Origin: an uncultured Erysipelotrichaceae bacterium
GTDB lineage: Bacteria; Bacillota_I; Bacilli_A; RF39; UBA660
Reading direction: 5' to 3'
Assembly: GCA_902767005.1 (NCBI GenBank)
Contig: CACXFY010000055.1
Coordinates: 1-5,076, forward strand
DNA: 5,076 nt
This document shows, piece after piece, positions 4,313-5,076 of the stretch. Both the position numbers and the translations under genes were made by a program. The notes beneath the pieces are model-generated. The model was not told the DNA's origin, did not search any database, and worked only from the letters and a program-made list of their open reading frames with translations. How positions within the stretch are numbered: position 1 is the first letter of the stretch; each line of letters opens with the position of its first letter.

Positions 4313-5076
4313 ATTTATTTTCTTTTTCTAAGGCATTAATATCTATTTTACCTATTTTTGTTGTTGGTAATTTCTTTCTAAATTCATATTCTTTTGGTAA
4401 AGCATAAATACTAATGTTCTTTTTACATAATTCTTGAATCTCTTTCTTTATCTTAGATGATTCATTATATCCTTCTTTTAGGACAATAAAAGCTTTTGCG
4501 ACTTGTCCTTTATATTTATGTGGAATTCCAATTACAGAACAAGTTAAGACTGCTTCATGAGAATTAATTATGTTTTCTATTTGAGATGGATAAATATTAT
4601 AACCACTTGAGACAATTATTCTTTTTAATCTTTGTTTAAAGACAATTGATCCATCTTCTCTCATACATCCCACATCACCAGTATGAAGCCATATTTTCTT
4701 ATCATCATGTCTTTGTAATGTTTCATTAGTTTCTTTATCATTATTTAAATAACCCATCATTACTGTTGGTCCATTAATACAAATTTCTCCATCTTCATCA
4801 ATATCAGCTTCTTCATAGGTACCTACCCTTACTATTTTAAAAGTAGTATCTGGGAATGGTATACCAATGTATCCATCTTCAGCTTCATCTAAATTATCTA
4901 GTGATAAACATGTAGCGGCAGTTGCTTCTGTAAGTCCATAACCAGCTCTTACTTTAGCAGTTGAACCGTGTTCCTTTAAGAATTTATCTATTTTCTTTTT
5001 TAATTCACCTGATAAGATATCTCCACCACTAATGGCTGATTCAACACACTTTAAATCATTCTTCTTTAGTCTTTGA
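4311..5076 (-). CDS. Acyl-CoA/fatty-acid ligase of the ANL (AMP-binding) superfamily, 5' end beyond window
   Basis: The enzyme activates a carboxylic acid with ATP to an acyl-adenylate and then forms the thioester, probably with CoA. Reading in from the right edge, 254 residues are visible, about the C-terminal half of a typical 500-560-aa ligase. Core motifs in visible numbering are SGGD (16-19), the ATP-site YGLTEA (46-51), GYIGIPFPDT, GEICINGP...MMGYLNN, the TGD motif (132-134), the hinge RLKRIIVSSGYNIYPSQIE (149-167) and a final PTTKIGKID with the likely catalytic lysine at 243. The frame is open without a stop from 4314 to the edge. The first ATG inside the window (4760) is internal, in the MMGYLNN motif, and must not be taken as the start. 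The RLKR...SGYNIYPSQIE form resembles long-chain fatty-acid ligases, but the N-terminal substrate pocket is not visible. The TAG stop is built into a terminator. Confidence 0.93.
   Translation of the reverse strand, partial: QRLKKNDLKCVESAISGGDILSGELKKKIDKFLKEHGSTAKVRAGYGLTEATAATCLSLDNLDEAEDGYIGIPFPDTTFKIVRVGTYEEADIDEDGEICINGPTVMMGYLNNDKETNETLQRHDDKKIWLHTGDVGCMREDGSIVFKQRLKRIIVSSGYNIYPSQIENIINSHEAVLTCSVIGIPHKYKGQVAKAFIVLKEGYNESSKIKKEIQELCKKNISIYALPKEYEFRKKLPTTKIGKIDINALEKENK

Noticed and set aside
4311..4760. A complete 149-aa protein starting at the ATG at 4760
   Set aside because: The same frame continues upstream with conserved ligase motifs to the window edge, so this ATG is an internal methionine of the MMGYLNN motif.
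1..5076. CRISPR array, tRNA/rRNA, insertion sequence, integrase, toxin-antitoxin or phage-defence genes
   Set aside because: No regularly spaced repeats, cloverleaf sequences, transposase motifs or long terminal inverted repeats were seen. The only inverted repeats are short terminators, and every gene is accounted for by other families or is a plain anchored protein.

Overview
The window is a gene-dense, very AT-rich stretch (G+C clearly below one third by eye) of a low-GC Gram-positive-type bacterium. The proteins are rich in Lys, Asn and Ile. Ribosome binding sites match the anti-Shine-Dalgarno of Bacillota 16S rRNA, and every tryptophan in the genes is read from TGG, so the standard bacterial code applies rather than the Mycoplasma code. 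All visible stops are TAA or TAG. The lineage is inferred, not proven: an uncultured Bacilli/Mollicutes-relative or similar Bacillota, possibly gut-associated.

Almost everything lies on the minus strand and is read from right to left in four transcription units. (1) An acyl-CoA/fatty-acid ligase of the ANL superfamily (4311-5076), cut off by the right edge, ending in a terminator. (2) A single-gene unit (3306-4229) with its own TTGCTA-17 bp-TATAAT promoter, coding for an N-terminally anchored exported protein with six extracytoplasmic cysteines in three pairs. (3) A two-gene unit of a patatin-like phospholipase of the YjjU type (2406-3263) and an unrecognised membrane-anchored helical protein (1640-2386). 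(4) A three-gene unit of DNA-3-methyladenine glycosylase I (tag, 1046-1591), a small membrane-anchored protein (660-1028) and an M23 peptidoglycan-type metallopeptidase (62-667). The last two overlap by 8 nt. On the plus strand, the left edge holds only the hydrophobic C-terminal end of a converging gene (1-51), which shares a bidirectional terminator with the M23 gene.

The genes do not form one recognisable pathway. There is a loose cell-envelope theme (phospholipase, acyl ligase, wall peptidase, three anchored proteins) plus one DNA-repair enzyme. I see no CRISPR array, transposon, tRNA, rRNA, riboswitch or integrase. No intergenic gap exceeds about 80 bp.

The most distinctive signal is how units are joined. 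Each minus-strand terminator hairpin begins inside the preceding gene and includes its stop codon. Two of the joints then carry an identical extended -10 element (TGTTATAAT) exactly 16 nt before the next ATG. Terminator, promoter and ribosome binding site are thereby packed into 42-48 bp, and the mRNAs should start at about the Shine-Dalgarno sequence itself. I found no convincing previously undescribed multi-gene system. The best candidates for new biology are the uncharacterised exported proteins and this compact regulatory layout.
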